This document shows positions 33,561 through 45,028 of a stretch of 64,000 nt of DNA, in pieces. Numbering within the stretch: the stretch's first letter is position 1; the number at the start of each line of letters is the position of its first letter. Source of the DNA: Nephrocerus scutellatus (lineage: Eukaryota > Arthropoda > Insecta > Diptera > Pipunculidae); assembly GCA_947095585.1 (NCBI GenBank), contig OX352762.1, forward strand, positions 46,562,829 through 46,626,828. Reading direction: 5' to 3'. A model generated the notes under the pieces. It was not told the DNA's origin. It did no database searches and saw nothing but the letters and a program-made list of their open reading frames with translations. The translations under genes were made by a program, and so were the position numbers.

Positions 33561-33741
33561 CATGAAATTTTAATTTTTATGGGTTGTTTTTTTTTTCTTA
33601 TATCTTATAATTTATATTTTGCGATAAAACTATTTACTTATAAAGAAAATTTATTTTAGTAAATATATTTTAAATTATAGCTATAGTATTCAAATTATAA
33701 AATAAAATTATATAAACATACAAATTAATTTAAAACAAAAC

Positions 33742-34280
33742 TTAGTTGTATACAATGTTTTTAGTTTCACCTTCAAGAATAAATAAATTTTTAGGTCAAT
33801 CCAACCCAGAGCAAGCAAAATAAAATTGTCAGTAGGAAAAACATGACGATTTCATCTCTATACTCCGCAGTACTTAATAAACTGTCCGACTTATTGATCG
33901 TCATCGAAAACGCAAGTTTTACTGGAAATAGCAATCTCTTAATTTTAAAAGGTAGATCCGTCGAAATGAGTGCTATCCGTGGGATAAAAACTGTTTCACA
34001 CGGTCCCTTTTCTGTGAAGATAGTTGATTCAATTATATTTCCCAGCATCTCTTGTGCCGTTGCAAAGTTATGGCGAATAATTGGAGATCAAACTGTAAGA
34101 CGATGTGGTGGCAGACCAGACGAACTGAGTGAAGTGAGTTTAGGAACTCAGTTAGATAATTACCTTTCTCATCAGTATCTACAAAGCTATCGATACACTT
34201 ATATTCAGTGACTACGCCTATTAACATGGCATGTATTTGATTGTTTATTTCGTGGTTGTCTCCATTTTTAGTAGGAAGAA
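33742..34280 (-). pseudogene. Helitron helicase (RepHel) C-terminal remnant
   Basis: The minus strand reads, in two frames, EYKCIDSFVDTDEKGNYLTE, then EFLNSL, then VFIPRIALISTDLPFKIKRL, LLFPVKLAFSMTINKS, and near the end NLFILEGETKNIVYN. These follow the order of the last part of Helitron PIF1-like helicases, in which TINKSQGQ is motif VI-proximal and an ACSRV segment follows. Here the segment after TINKS is frameshifted and the Rep domain and helicase N-terminus are absent. It would have unwound DNA during rolling-circle transposition. No single frame covers it, which is why it is easy to miss. Confidence 0.78.
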
Positions 34281-34429
34281 TGGCGCCTTATCGCAACCGG
34301 TTCAAAATGTTGTTGTTTTAAAAAAAAGCCGGATAAATAGAATTTATTAGTTCAGCGGCAGATTTCAAAAATCTATGTCTATTTAACATATCCATAAAAC
34401 ACGGCTACTAATCTACTTTTTCCAATTTG

Positions 34430-35330
34430 AAGTAGGGGCGACAATGTCCTCATACCCAAATTCGTCGCCAAATGGTCACCGAGTACCATTCTATACACCA
34501 CTATTCATCTCAGCTACCCCGAAAACTATGGGATCGACACTAATATCGGTCACCCTCCCCCATCCGGTGAGACAACTCACCCATAGGATTCTCCTACCCG
34601 AGAACTATTGAATGGACACTAATATCGGCCACCCCCTCCCCCTCAGTTATCGACCCCATCCCTCTAGAGCTATCTTACCATCACCATTCAACTCAGCGAC
34701 ACCGAAAACCATAGAATCAACACTAATATCGGTCACCCCCCCCCCTCAGTTATTGACCCCAGCCCTCTAGAGCTGTCTTACCATCAGCATTCAATTCAGC
34801 GACCACGAAAACCATAGAATCAACACTAATATCGGTTACCCCCTCCCCATCAGTTATCGACCCCATCCCCCTAGAGCTGTCTTACCATCACCATTAAACT
34901 CTGCGACCACGAAAACCATAAAATCGACACTAATATCGGTCACCCCCCCCCCCTCTGTTATTGACCCCATCCCTCTAGAGCTGTCTTACCATCACCATTC
35001 AATTCAGCGACCACGAAAACCATAGAATCAACACTAATATCGGTTACCCCCTCCCCCTCAGTTATCGACCCCATCCCCCTAGAGCTGTCTTACCATCACC
35101 ATTAAACTCAGCGACCACGAAAACCATAAAATCGACACTAATATCAGTCACCCCACCCCCCTCAGTTATCGACCCCATCCCTCTAGAGCTGTCTTACCAT
35201 CACCATTCAACTCAGCGACCACGAAAACCATAAAATCGACACTATTATCGATCACTTACCCCCCTGCGGGAATATAACTCACCCATAGGAGTGTACTACC
35301 ATCACTATTCGTCTCGGCGATACCGAAAAC
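34430..35330 (+). repeat. C-rich minisatellite, 104-bp unit, about seven copies
   Basis: aatatcggtcacccc-type phrases occur at 34724, 34828, 34932, 35036, 35140 and, as a variant, 35244, exactly 104 bp apart. More diverged units lie at 34542 and 34621. Each unit has a run of 6-10 C residues and ctctagagctgtcttaccat. No coding sense. Confidence 0.93.
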
Positions 35331-35529
35331 GGTGGGTCCGACACTTAAATCGCCTCCCCCAGCCAAAAAATAGCACACCCCCACCACCTATATTTGATTC
35401 CACATAGTAACTAATATGTATACAAAGTTTGGTTGAAATTGGTCAAGGCGTTCCAGAGCTAGTTAGGCACAAATATACAAATATACAAATATATATATAC
35501 AAATAAATTCTCTATTTTATATATATAGA
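35331..35529. other. Repeat tail after the minisatellite
   Basis: Contains aagtttggttgaaattggtc, aaggcgttccagagctagtt and then acaaatat repeats and an AT run. The layout is like the tail at 10600-10770, so a shared class of insect repeat ends is possible. Family unknown. Confidence 0.4.
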
Positions 35530-36857
35530 TTATAAAAATATTAATGTAACAGAACTCCACAATGATGTACTTAACATAAACTGGGACCCCATGAGTGAGA
35601 TTGGCACAATTGATGGTAAGTTTGACTTCTTGTATGAGAATATATATGACTTACTGCGTCAACAAGCTCCTTACAAAATTATAAAGATAACCTATAAATC
35701 GATTCCCTGGTTTAGTCATACGATCAAGAATAAGAAACAAGTACTTGACATTGCTTAATATAAATGGAGAAGAACACGTTCAGACGATGACAAGGTAATT
35801 TATAACAAGCGTTATAATAAAGAATTTAGTAAGATGGTCAGAATGCTAAAAGGAGGTATTTACTTAACAAACTGAACCCAAATTTTGATACTTAAACGTT
35901 ATGGAAGAATCTAGAAAAACAAGGTTTTAAAACAAAAGACTCTATTGAGAGTGTCCTAAAATTCTCTCCTGGTGAACTTAACGAGGAGTTCTATCGATAC
36001 AGAAAATAAATTCAAATTTACTTCTGTTTCAAATAATGAAATTTCCAAAGCAATTAACTCTATCTAGCAATAGGTGCTGACAGTTTGCCTCTTAAGTTTG
36101 TTAAACTATTATCACGTGTTATTATACCTCACTTAGCGTATTTATTTAACAAAATTCTAGAGAGTAACTATTATCCTAAGATATGGAAATTTAGTAAAGT
36201 TATAGGATTACCTAAGGTTGAAGATCCTCAATCACCAGCTGATGTAAGGACCATTACTCAATTGCCAGTAATATCAAAAGTTTTTGAAAAAATTGTTTCA
36301 GAACAGATTAAACAATATATTAATATTAATGATCTAATGACCCCACTACAGTCCGGCTTCAAGGCCGACATAGTACCACAACAGTTGTGACCGATTAACA
36401 GATTTTATAAGAGAAAGTTTAGATAAGGGTAATTGTGTTGTTTTATGTCTACTAGATTTCAGTAAAGCTTTCAACTCTATATCTTTCAATAAATTTTATA
36501 ATAAATTGCAAATTGAATTCAATTTTTTTATTAATGCTTCAGATCTAATATTATCTTATCTAACTGGTCGCTTACAATTTGTTGATGTTAGTTGAAATAA
36601 ATCTACTTACTTGCCTATTCCTGCTGGAGTACCGCAAGGTTCATTATTGGGTCCGTTGATATTTTCAATGTACATTAACGACATGGGGAATTTAATACAG
36701 CATTCTAAATATCATCTTTTTGCAGATGATCTTCAAATCTTTTGTGAGGTAGATGTGGGGGGGGGGAGATAGACTGTCAGCTATTAATGATACAATTTCC
36801 CTTATGAATAGAGACATTAATAGCATTATAGCATTGTCGGAAAACAATCATCTGTTA
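35530..36857 (+). pseudogene. Non-LTR reverse transcriptase pseudogene, first part
   Basis: Carries the connector and RT domains of a Jockey/CR1-group element in shifting frames: IPWFSHTIKNKKQ near 35700, the RT start at 36085 (PLKFVKLLSRVIIPHLAYLF), LLDFSKAFNSI near 36450, AGVPQGSLLGPLIFSMYIND near 36625, and the catalytic FADD near 36720. An 11-G run near 36760 lies at a frameshift. The frame is interrupted at 36857 by the LOA-type element and resumes at 41898. The 5' part (ORF1, endonuclease) is missing. Confidence 0.85.
36843..36857 (+). repeat. Left target-site duplication of the LOA-type element
   Basis: aacaatcatctgtta, matching 41898-41912 (aacaatcatcagtta) at 14 of 15 positions. The host frame (NNHLLIN) reads across the repaired junction. 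Confidence 0.88.
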
Positions 36858-36937
36858 TATGTTATGTTATGTTATTGTTGGTGGGCTGAGAAGCCTTGTG
36901 CACTGCGACCTTAAGGTCTATTGTGCGTCCCAGATGT

Positions 36938-39900
36938 CTACCACATTATGTGGTGGCCTAGTCCTTTTATAAGTGCCAATATATCCGCCAGGTCGATAGG
37001 TCTGGCATTCTGCCATAGAACTGTATGAGCTTTGAGGTATCGAAGTCTTTTCCGGTTGAGGGCATCACATATAAATAGAATGTGTTCTGGCGTCTCCTCT
37101 GCCTCGCCGCAAAAGATCTGTCTGAGATTTCCCCATTTTTGTTAAGTGGCCATTAAATGGACCATGTCCTGTCATGTACCAGACTAAGGATCTCAGTGTT
37201 TGTCGGTTTAGCTTGATTGCTTTGTTTATATTTTTGATGTTGTATTTGAGAAGCTTTTTGGTTTGTTTCATCGTAGTTAATTATTCCCATTCAGCCTCGA
37301 TGGCGTTGTTTGCTGAAGGCAGTGCTTGGCTCGGGGCCAGTGAAGGTCTCTTCCGCGCCTGCTCTTGCGCAGAGGTCTGCTGTCTCGTTCCCATGAATGC
37401 CTGAATGGCCTGGGGACCACATCAGGTTGACCTTATTGGTTTTTGCCAGTTCGTTTAGGTGGCAGTAGCAGCTCCACGTTATTTTTGAATTGAAAACCGG
37501 GCCTTTTAGCGCTAGAAAAGCGGCCTGACTATCGGAGATCATATAGATCTCGGTTCTTCTATAATTTCTCTTTATACATTCTAGTGTGCAGGCTTCTAAT
37601 GGTGTTGTTTCTGCCTGGAAAACGGTTGGGGATTTTCCTAGGGGTATTCGTAATTTGAGTCTGGGTCCGAATACCCCTGCCCCTGTTCCTGAGTTCGTTT
37701 TGGATCCATCTGTGTACCAGATAGATGCATGATTGGGGAGGTTATTTATGATATTTTCAACTTGATTGCGGTCCGGTACTTTTACTGAGAAGTTCCTTTG
37801 GAAATTAGTTGTTTTTATCATTGAGTCTGATTGAAGGACTAATTCGCTTCCCAAATTGATTTTTGTGATGATGCTTTTATGTCCTGGTCTATTGACTTTG
37901 AGTTGGTTGGTTACCTTGAGTGAGATGGCTCTTGCTCCCGCTTCACTTTTGATGTGTAAGTGAAGAGGTGTGAGTCCTAGTATTTTTTCTAGTGCTGCTG
38001 TTGGGCAAGTCTTGATGGCTCCTGTTGCATTAAGACATATTAATCTTTGAATTTTGCTGAGTTTTGAGCGTGTTTTCCACTGCTCTGTTTTTGGCCACCA
38101 TATCAGGGCTGCGTAAGTGAGCCTAGGCCTGATAATGCTTTGGTATAGCCATAGAGTAACTTGCGGGTTTGCTCCCCACGTTTTGCTGAACATGCGTTGG
38201 CAAGTGAAGTAAGCTTTGTTAGGTTTGTTGGTGATGTATGATATGTGGGAGTTCCATGTTAGTTTTAGGTCAAACATTACCCCCAGGTATTTTGCTTTAG
38301 GCATTATTTGGAGTATTTTGCCTTGGAATCTTAGGACGGGAAGAGTTGCCACCCTCTTGTTGCCGCTATTGTGATGGTTTCGTCACCAAATGAGGCCCGA
38401 ATTTTCCTACCCCTTAGCATGCACATGACCCAACCTATGATAGAGGAATCTATTCTCCTTGTTCTAGCTTGTGCTTGAATTACTTCGAAGTTAGTGTTGT
38501 CGAAAGCGCCTTGGATGTCGATGAAGGCGCATAGTAACATCTCTTTGCTTCGGAGTGTATCTTCGATTTCAGTGGTCAGCTCGTAGAGGGCTGTTTCTGT
38601 TGATTTCCCAGCTTGATATGCGTGTTGGCTGGGGTTAATTAGATTTGATAAGAGTGTATTAGATCTTATGTAGTGACCTAAGATTTTTTCCATAGATTTG
38701 AGAATAAATGATGTAAGGCTGATATGATATGAATGACCTTGTATCCTCGGGGGATTTCTTCCCTACCTTTGGTAAGAAAATCACTCGGACATCTCTCCAG
38801 CACCTTGTTACATATTCTAGGCTATAGCTGGATTTATAGAGTTTTACGAGTAGAGATTCTAATAGGTGCAAACCGCGTTGTAGGAGTATCGGGTATATTC
38901 CGTCTCCACCTGGGGATTTGTAGGGGCCGAAGGAGTTTACTGCCCATCGAATTCCTTCAGTGGTGAAGATTTTGTTTGAGCGTCTGTAAGCTTCCGCGGG
39001 GATAAGGTAGAGGTTTGTGTTAATATCCTCGTTTTCTTCTTGGTTGCCTAGTATTCGGCAGTTGGGGAAATGACTTTTTATTAGGCAGTCAAGAGTTTCT
39101 AGTCTGTTGGATGTCAATTCACCGTTTGGTTTTTTGACTGATCCGAGTGGGTTTTTATGGTCGAGAGAGAGAGCTTTGTGTAGTCGACTTGCTGTTGGTA
39201 GTTTGTCAATACTTTCGCAAAATTCTCTCCAACTGTTCCTTTTGCTGTTTCTTAGTGCAGCGTTATATCTAGTAAGGGAGGTTCGATAGGCCGTCCAGTT
39301 GTTTAGCCTTGTTGAAAAGTTTTCTGACCTCTCTTCTCTTGGCCTCGAGATCGTGGTTCCACCATGGAACATCTCTCGTGCCTCTGACTCGTACTGCAGG
39401 GCAGCTTGTATGGTAGGTATTCATGATTGCCTCGGTAAGGTCGTTTGCAGTGCTATCTAATTCTGCAATTATTCTAATTGGGTTACTGAAGCCTGTTAGG
39501 TTAGCTTGGAGTGTGTCTTGAAAGACTTGCCAGTTAATGTGTTTAGGGGTTCTTATTAGAGATTGAACCCTATGGGGTGTTTCGATATTGAAATTGATAT
39601 ACATGTGATCGGAGAATGATGCCTCTTTCATTACGTGCCAGTTTTGGATCGTGCTGGCCGTACCTGCGTCTGACAGGGTAAGGTCCAGTACCTCTCTCCT
39701 TATGGCGTTTATGAAGGTTGCATCATTCCCCACATTATTTATAATAATATTGTTTGTTAAGCAATAGTTTAGCAGTTGCTCACCTCTTGTGTTTGTGTCG
39801 GTGCTTCCCCAGACTGTGTGGTTAGAGTTTGCATCGCATCCGATCACGAATCTCTGTCTGTGAGCTATGCAGTATTCTGCAAAGCTCTGTGTTGTTTCCG

Positions 39901-40252
39901 GAGGGGGGTCTTCTTCTTCTCCCGGGAAGTAGGCAGTGGCAAAATTGATGGTGCTCTTGCTTCCGGTGTTAATGGGCGTCTCTAGGGAGATCACGACTAG
40001 GTCTCTGGAAATAAATTGATTTAGAGAGTAAATGTTGAACGAGTGGCGACATAGGATTGCTGTCCTTGGTCTTTCGTTCCCTTTGCTGTAAATCAACTTA
40101 CCTATATTGATTGGTATTCCCAGAATTTTGTCGTATTTGGTCCATGGCTCTTGGATGAGAGCTATGTCCCAGTTTTTGGCTGCGAAGAGCAGGCATAGGT
40201 TGGCGGTTGCTGCCTTGGATTTATGCAGATTTATCTGCACGCACTTCAGCAT
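36938..40252 (-). pseudogene. ORF2 of the LOA-type element: endonuclease, RT without catalytic box, RNase H
   Basis: Starts at 40252 (MLKCVQINLHKSKAATANL). The endonuclease runs to 39269 (IALIQEPW, VIGCDANSNHTVWGS, SFSDHMYINF), then a frameshift near 39290. The RT N-part (KSPGGDGIYPILLQ near 38910) shifts again near 38690 and continues to CAFIDIQGAFDNT near 38510. At about 38352 it jumps from IAATRG to ATLPVLRFQGK, so the PQGG and YADD motifs are deleted. Then comes thumb, RNase H (IWYTDGSKTNSGTGAGV near 37700, ISDSQAAFLAL, SPGHSGIHGNETAD) and, after a stop at 37291, a cysteine-rich C-terminal tail ending at TAG 36938. Confidence 0.87.
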
Positions 40253-41555
40253 TTTGGGTATTTTTTGGGCTAACCGGCTTGTCTTGAGAGCCCTGTGTTG
40301 TCGTTGTCTCGGTGGACTTTGTCCTGGTCTGGTTTGGTAGTGTTTTAGTGGTAGTTGTTGTTGGGTGATGCCTTAGTCTTCCTGAGAGACTTGATTGCCC
40401 TGGTTTTGGTGGCGCCTTGTCGTGTACCACTTTCGAAACTGCTTTCTTCTTTTCGTGGTCTTTTTTGAGCCTGAGATAAACAGCCAGTTGATTTTGTAAT
40501 TTGAGCCTTGAAGGTTCTCAGCAATTTTTGGCGAGGCTGAGATGGTCAATTGGAGATACTCCTTTTCTCTGTCTTTTCTTGAGAGTATCTTCCGATACGC
40601 ATTCCTTAGCTCTCTGTTTTGGACCACTAGGCGCCTGCGAATTTTTTCATTCGGTTCGCTTCTGCTGTGAGGAAGATATACGTAAAAAATTTGATTGCGT
40701 GGTATTTCTTCCTCTCCAACAATCTTTATGCTGGCATTTGGCCATGGTGTTAGACTTGGGGTAGTCTTGGTGAGCCATGTTGCCGTGTCTTCATCTGCGC
40801 AGTTCACTGATAGCCACCCATTCTTTGGTCTGCAGCCCAGGAAGTTAGGGCTTATGCCATCGAGTGGGAGCTCAGCTACTGCGTCCATAATGGAGTCTTG
40901 AATTTGTGACATCTGTGCCGTTTCCAGTCTGAAAGTCAGGAAAGCCTTGGTCGGTAATAGCCAACCTGATGGCTTTCGTGACGTCACTGTATCGTGGCAT
41001 TGTCCCAGATCCGCTTGCCACCACTTTTTCTTCGCCTTGACCCGAATCTGTTTTTACAGTGGTGATGGGTGTTTTGGTTACTTTTGTGGGGGTGTGCGTA
41101 GGTTTGTCTCTCTTTGGCGGGTTTTTGGGGCTGGAGTCGTCGGATCGAACTCGTTTGATTTTCGTGTCAGTCTTCCTGTCTTTGATTTTGGTCTGGCACA
41201 TAGTTAATGCCTCGTCGTGGGTGAGCCCCGATTGTTTTAGGAACGTGAGTCGCTTCCTTGCCGCCCCATTTAAGTGAAGTCTTTTTTTGTGTCTGTCCTC
41301 AAGGTCTAGACTTGTCAGTCCTTCTCTTAAGTCAGAGGTAGTCGATGTGGACATGTTGTCCTAGCATTTTGGCACATTGGAGCCTTGTGCAGGGACATAG
41401 TCCACGGTTATTGTTGACGAGTCTGTGCTGTCGTAGTTGTTGTTATCGTTCTCAGAGTTAGGACCTGAGTGGTCCTTGGCTTCTGAGATTGGCGCGTTTG
41501 GAGGAGCACCGCCCTCAAGATTTAAATTATTTTGTGTACTATCCATAAGTATCAT
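40221..41555 (-). pseudogene. ORF1 of the LOA-type element
   Basis: Starts at ATG 41555 (MILMDSTQNNL). TAG at about 41361 interrupts it, and the same frame resumes with MSTSTTSDLREG. A frameshift near 40940 leads to a domain with PLDGISPNFLGCRPKNGWLS and WLTKTTPSLTPW, similar to the DUF4780-type domain of LOA and related ORF1 proteins. A further shift near 40430 gives a Thr-rich tail that overlaps the ORF2 start by about 30 bp. The overlap suggests coupled translation in the live family. The protein would bind element RNA. Confidence 0.78.
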
Positions 41556-41897
41556 TTTTTGAGGAAAGGAAGGTCCACCACCGCAGAGCCTCTTGCTGTG
41601 GTAAGGTCACTTTAAGCCGGAGGGTACCAGGTATCCGGAGTCCCGTGCTAGCGACCAAAATCCTCATGGCCATTCATCCCTCAGCGCACGTGTCTCGCCT
41701 TGGATTGAGGATTTTTTATCGAGGTCGTCTCCTCTAGATCCGTTGAATTCTGCTAGATATGGTCACCTCTTGTCGGATGGGCGCTATTGTCCCGTTCAAC
41801 GGTCTTGCAGCGAGAGTGGCTGTGTAATGCGCTTCATCGTTGCCTGCTCCCGGGGAGTCTGAGGAATCCCAGTCTTCCCGGGTTACATTAACCCCAC

Positions 41898-42552
41898 AAC
41901 AATCATCAGTTAATAAATTCGAAGAAGACATAGGCCATTATATTCGCATCAAGGCGGAACCAAATCACTAATGATCTCTCAGTTGTACGATTTCAAATTG
42001 GTCAAGATTTTGTGACCTTTAGAGATACAGTAAAAAATTTGGGGCTAACATTAGAAAGTACCCTTAATTGGTCTGCCCATGTAAACGGAATTATACAGAG
42101 AATGAATTATGGATTGAGAATACTCTGGAGGAATGCAACATTTACTCCAATGAAGGTACGATTATTATTGGTGAAGATATGTTTTTGCATTGAAACGAAG
42201 GGATAGAATAACACCATATTACAATAAAATCTTTGGATGTTCTTTGGACAATTATTTTAAGCTTAGAATATTGACTATGTTTCAATGAATTATTATTAAC
42301 CGCCAGCCAAAATATTTGTATGACAAACTAATTTTCGCGCAATCTTCACAGAGCCAAAATGTAATTTTACCAAGAGCTTATACTAATTATATGGAAGGCC
42401 CATTTTTGAGAAGAGGTGCTAGATTATGGAATTCGATTCCAACAAATATTAAAAATATTCCTCGATGGGACAGATTTAGAAATGAGTGTGTGAGATTTCT
42501 GAATAGTCTGTGAATAGTGTGTGCATAATAAAAGACAGTAATTATAATTATA
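41898..42552 (+). pseudogene. Non-LTR reverse transcriptase pseudogene, second part
   Basis: Resumes after the LOA insertion with AIIFASRRNQITNDLSVV, then KNLGLTLESTLNWSAHVNGI and a C-terminal segment (RRGARLWNSIPTNIKNIP) ending in TGA at 42511. A short 3' end with aataaaag and ataattataattata follows. Several frameshifts lie near 42170-42300. Confidence 0.85.
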
Positions 42553-42554
42553 GT

Positions 42555-42840
42555 GGGCGCCGTGGCTCAGTGGAAGTGCACATGGCTGCTGAGCAGGAGG
42601 TTCAGGTTCGAATCCCAGCAACACCTAAAAGTATTTTTCACGGTGTCCCACCTCTCGCGAATGGGTGACAAACGTCCGAGAGTAATACCTTGTCACGGAA
42701 AGCTTCTCAATTCGCCGTTCGGATCCGGCCTTAAATTGTAGGTCCCTTCCATTTTGTGTCCAGAAATTAACATGCGCAGCACAAATGGTCGCGAGAAGTT
42801 AGGCCTTGGACCGCAATGGTCTGTCGCGCAGAATATTATT
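42555..42840 (+). mobile_element. tRNA-derived SINE
   Basis: A tRNA-like head has a perfect polymerase III A box (TGGCTCAGTGG, 42563-42573) and B box (GGTTCGAATCC, 42605-42615), 31 bp between them. The anticodon and acceptor stems do not fold properly, so it is not a working tRNA. A tRNA-unrelated body follows (ctctcgcgaatgggtgacaa to ggtctgtcgcgcagaat) and an (ATT)n tail. The taattataattat before the head recurs in the tail and may be the target duplication. It would rely on a LINE for retrotransposition. Confidence 0.85.
42563..42615 (+). promoter_or_regulatory. Internal RNA polymerase III promoter (A and B boxes)
   Basis: A box at 42563-42573 and B box at 42605-42615, both fitting consensus. 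They drive SINE transcription from inside the element. Confidence 0.85.
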
Positions 42841-43299
42841 ATTATTATAATTATAATTATAATTACTATTATTATTATTATATATATATATATATTATAT
42901 ATATTTTTGTTTTTTTATAAATGACAAATTTGTATTATAAAAAAAATATATAGGTATATATAGTTATGGAATAGTTATATAGTGATTAAGATTAATATGC
43001 AACCAATGTAGCTAACTAAAATGTAAACTGCTGTTTATGCAGTGTGATTACAATGTAGTTACATGAACCGACTAGTTGTCGCATTGTATAAAAATTAACT
43101 AAATAAATGAAATGAAAAATGAAATAATAATATAAAATAATAAAACAAGTATTAGTGTTTAATTTTACTTAAATAAATAAAATAAAATTAATATTAGTGT
43201 TTAATTAATATTAAATAAAGAAATCGTTAAAACTCCCATAAGGAGCTAAAAATCGCTGTTTTAATGTGTGAAGTTTAGCATTTAAACGGCAAAAATTAA
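42841..43299. other. AT-rich simple-sequence DNA
   Basis: (ATT)n and (TA)n runs at 42841-42905, then AT-rich DNA with taatattagtgtttaatt repeated near 43150 and 43195. No gene. Confidence 0.6.
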
Positions 43300-44530
43300 T
43301 TTGTACAGTGTTCCGATTGACCATGTGCCCCCGGCCCTCAGGAAATTTTACAAAAATCGGGTTAATTTTTATTTTAAATTTGTATGAGGCCCCACGACCC
43401 CAGGGCCCGGCGTCTGTAAAATTTCTACAAAAAGTTTTGTCCATCGGAGATTAAGTGTGTATACAATTTGAAAAAATTCGAGTTAATTTTTTTAAAAAAT
43501 TTGTTGGGGCCTTATGACCCTGGGGTCTCCAAAATTTTTACAAAAAGTGTTGTCCATGGTGATACACACGTATATAAAACTTGAAGAAAATCGGGTTGAT
43601 TTTAAAAAAAAAAACCGGTCCCCACTACCCCGGGGCGCGGGGGTCTCCAAAATGTTTACAAAAAGTTTTGTTCATGGAGATACACATGTGTACAACATTT
43701 GAAGAAAATCGGGTTGATTTTTTTTAAAACCCGGACCGGACGGACCCTGGGGCCCGGGGGTCTCCAAAATTTTTACAAAAAGTGTTTTCCATCGGAGATA
43801 CACATATGTATAAAATTTTAAGAAAATCTTAAATATCTTTTACGCATTTGTATCTCCAATGGACAACATCTTTTTATAAAAAAACAACCTATAAAAATTA
43901 AAATTTTTCATGTAAATTCTCTAATAGGAGAAACATATGTGTGCAAAGTTTGAATCGGGTTAATTTGCAAAAAATTAATATTAGAGCCCCCTTCAATTCA
44001 AATTTTTTTTTAAAAAACTGTTCTTACCGGAGATACACTTGTGTAAAAAAATTTGTATGCAAAAAATTCAAATCAAAAACTCAATAATGTTTACAAAAAG
44101 ATCGGTCTATCAGAGATACACATATGCTTAAAATTTAAAGTAAATCGGGATAAATTAAAAAAAAAATTATGGTCCCGCCCCCGGGCCTTAGGGCCCATTC
44201 GCTCCAATAATTTTACAAAAACGTTTATCCATTGGGATAAACATATGTTTAAACCACTCCTCGGGCCTCAGGGCGAATTTGCTCAAAAAATGTCCAAAAA
44301 ATTTGTCCATCAGAGATACATATGTGTATAAAATTTTACCAAAATCGGGTTAATTTTTATTTTAAATTTGTATGAGGCCCCACGACCCCAGTGCGCGGCG
44401 TCTGTAAAATTTTTCCAATAAGTGTTGTCCATCAGAGATACAAACGTGTACAAAATATGAAGAAAGTCGTGTTGATTTTTTAAAAAAATTCCAAAATTTT
44501 TACAAAAAGTGTCATCTAAGATAACTGCGT
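43300..44530 (-). repeat. Satellite B array, inverted relative to 23.4 and 32.6 kb
   Basis: Reverse-complement phrases (gaagaaaatcgggttgattt, acaaaaagtgttgtccat, gagatacacatatgt) recur about ten times at irregular 100-125-bp spacing. One monomer holds a phrase (ctataaaaattaaaattttt) also found, reversed, at the edge of the 32.6-33.6 kb array near 33570. The array ends where the gag fragment begins. Confidence 0.88.
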
Positions 44531-44539
44531 GTAAAAAAA

Positions 44540-45028
44540 TTGAAAATATTCAATGACGCTTGTATAGCTAGTGAAGGTATTGCTAATTCAGCGTGTTTAC
44601 AAAGCATAAATGGTAAAACCGCGTTAAGCAGTTTCGAAAAGGGGCTCCTACCGAAATTCAGTTTGATTGTTTGTTTTGATACATTAACAGAAGCTGTCGA
44701 AGCAGCAGTACAGGAAGAAAAAAGTTCTTACTCACTTTCTTATTATTCTTCTTATCCTCAAAATAAAAGTTCTTCCTCACACTCATATTATTCACAAAAA
44801 TCAGCATTGTCAAGAGTTACATGTACATATTGTTCGAAATCGGGACAGAGTATCGAACAATGTTACACAAAGAGGACTAAGGATCGTCTACCCTCTTTTA
44901 AAAGCGAAGTGAAAACGGTTAATGTTACATGTAATTATTGTAAAAACCCTGGTCACCACATCAACGAATGTCGGAAAAGGGAATTTAACAACAAAAAGAA
45001 ACAAGCTAACTCTGTCTCTGAATCGTGA
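44540..45028 (+). pseudogene. gag C-terminal fragment with two zinc knuckles
   Basis: Ser/Tyr-rich stretch followed by two knuckles. The second is a standard CCHC (CNYCKNPGHHINEC). The first (CTYCSKSGQSIEQC) has Gln in the His position. The capsid part is absent because of the truncation. The frame ends at TGA 45026. The true start is lost, so the listed start is only where the frame opens. Confidence 0.78.

Larger units (their letters stand above)
36858..41897 (-). mobile_element. LOA-type non-LTR retrotransposon with RNase H, internally deleted
   Basis: The 5.04-kb element lies on the minus strand. It starts gtggggttaatgtaacccgg at 41897 and ends with a repeated cataa tail at about 36858-36885. 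ORF1 and ORF2 overlap slightly. An RNase H after the RT is a mark of the LOA group (and of I and R1-like relatives). It sits inside another non-LTR element with a 15-bp target duplication, so the insertion was full length. The RT core deletion must have arisen before or after insertion. Confidence 0.87.

Noticed and set aside
34430..35330. Telomere or subtelomere repeat
   Set aside because: C-rich runs suggested it, but the unit is 104 bp and lacks a short telomeric motif.
42555..42627. Functional tRNA gene
   Set aside because: A and B boxes are perfect, but the acceptor and anticodon arms do not pair and a SINE body and tail follow.
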